Source: Jutongia huaianensis | GTDB taxonomy: Bacteria > Bacillota > Clostridia > Lachnospirales > Lachnospiraceae | NCBI RefSeq assembly: GCF_014384985.1 | Contig: NZ_JACRSX010000020.1 | Span: forward strand, 1 to 53,200 | Length of the DNA stretch: 53,200 nt | Reading direction: 5' to 3' | Shown: piece after piece, positions 52,901 through 53,200 of the stretch | How the letters are laid out: every line of letters starts with the position of its first letter | Numbering within the stretch: position 1 is the stretch's first letter | Notes under the pieces: generated by a model | Told to the model about the DNA's origin: nothing | The model's database searches: none | The model's input: only the letters and a program-made list of their open reading frames with translations | Program-made: the position numbers and the translations under genes

Positions 52901-52937
52901 CTTATACAATACAAAGTCAATCTCAATTTAACCTCAA
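52901..52937 (-). promoter_or_regulatory. Promoter with 11-bp-spaced direct repeat
   Basis: On the minus strand TTGAGGTT and TTGAGATT start 11 bp apart (52919-52937), typical spacing for OmpR-family dimers. TATAAG (52901-52906) lies downstream as a -10, so the repeat takes the -35 place. Control by the operon's own regulator is inferred. Confidence 0.5.
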
Positions 52938-52996
52938 CAAAATTTATTTTTCATAAAAAATATGAAGGAGCTTTTCTTACTCCGTTGTATTAATCA

Positions 52997-53200
52997 CTAT
53001 TTTATTTCTTCCATAAGCTGTCGGATTTTTCTCAATGTACACCGTGTAACTGCCAGGTCTTCTTCTTGTATATTCGATACGATTTTTTCATAAGCTTCTA
53101 TCATTTTTTCTTTCTGACAATTACTTAATTCAATTGCCTTGTTCGTCAAAACAAGGTACGTTCTTTCTTTTTTCTCATCTAATTTCCAGGATAAGAAAAA
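52997..53200 (-). CDS. 3' end of a MarR-family regulator gene
   Basis: Sixty-seven residues are open to the window edge: SWKLDEKKERTYLVLTNKAI matches the wing of MarR proteins, followed by the C-terminal dimer helices. Its N-terminus lies outside. It is 127 bp upstream of the phospholipase D-like operon. Confidence 0.75.
   Translation of the reverse strand, partial: FFLSWKLDEKKERTYLVLTNKAIELSNCQKEKMIEAYEKIVSNIQEEDLAVTRCTLRKIRQLMEEIK

Overview
The window looks like a chromosomal segment of a gut Lachnospiraceae-type Firmicute (Clostridium cluster XIVa relative). The grounds are low to medium G+C, strong GGAGG ribosome binding sites, a bile salt hydrolase, a Cys-rich secreted protein typical of that group, Tn1549-like mobile-element scraps and Firmicutes-style Ktr/Kdp genes. 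Nearly everything is on the minus strand. No rRNA, tRNA or CRISPR array was seen.

Layout. 0-8.4 kb: the start of an unknown gene, a frameshifted secreted protein, a galK-galE-LytTR/PAS operon, an aminotransferase, a chemoreceptor and a truncated EamA transporter. 8.5-14.5 kb: a ktrB-ktrA-micropeptide-sensor kinase-response regulator operon bracketed by 145-bp direct repeats. 14.5-22.3 kb: an accessory zone of small cassettes (Cys-rich protein; MarR with two radical-SAM proteins and an acetyltransferase; two XRE regulators; RelBE-type toxin-antitoxin). It also holds relics of an integrase, a MobC protein, a histidine kinase and a Tn1549-like gene. 22.3-28.6 kb: a G+C-richer block with an AI-2E family permease, ktrA, a gutted ktrB, a CNNM/CorC protein and a divergent KdpDE-like two-component pair. 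28.9-40.4 kb: a complete potassium locus (kdpF-A-B-C, a CBS protein, ktrB-ktrA, a membrane-tethered LysR-type sensing domain, kdpD, kdpE). 40.5-44 kb: a Y-family polymerase cassette with a divergent HTH-S24 repressor. 44-53.2 kb: ftsH, bile salt hydrolase, a cls fragment, a deleted IS4-type element, an envelope operon (phospholipase D-like, two-component system, FUSC, CDP-alcohol phosphatidyltransferase) and the end of a MarR gene.

The main theme is potassium. Three Ktr loci, one Kdp ATPase and three KdpDE-like pairs lie within 32 kb. The three potassium promoters (upstream of ktrB1, ktrB2 and the kdpF operon) share one architecture. It consists of two 14-bp direct repeats exactly 31 bp apart and a -10 box at a fixed distance, with the nearer repeat covering the -35 position. 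This points to one shared activator, most simply a KdpE protein. Between ktrA and kdpD sits a membrane peptide in copy 1. In copy 2 the same peptide is fused to a LysR-type substrate-binding domain without any DNA-binding domain. This arrangement is the best candidate here for an undescribed sensory component.

All assignments come from reading the sequence and remembered family features. No database search was run.
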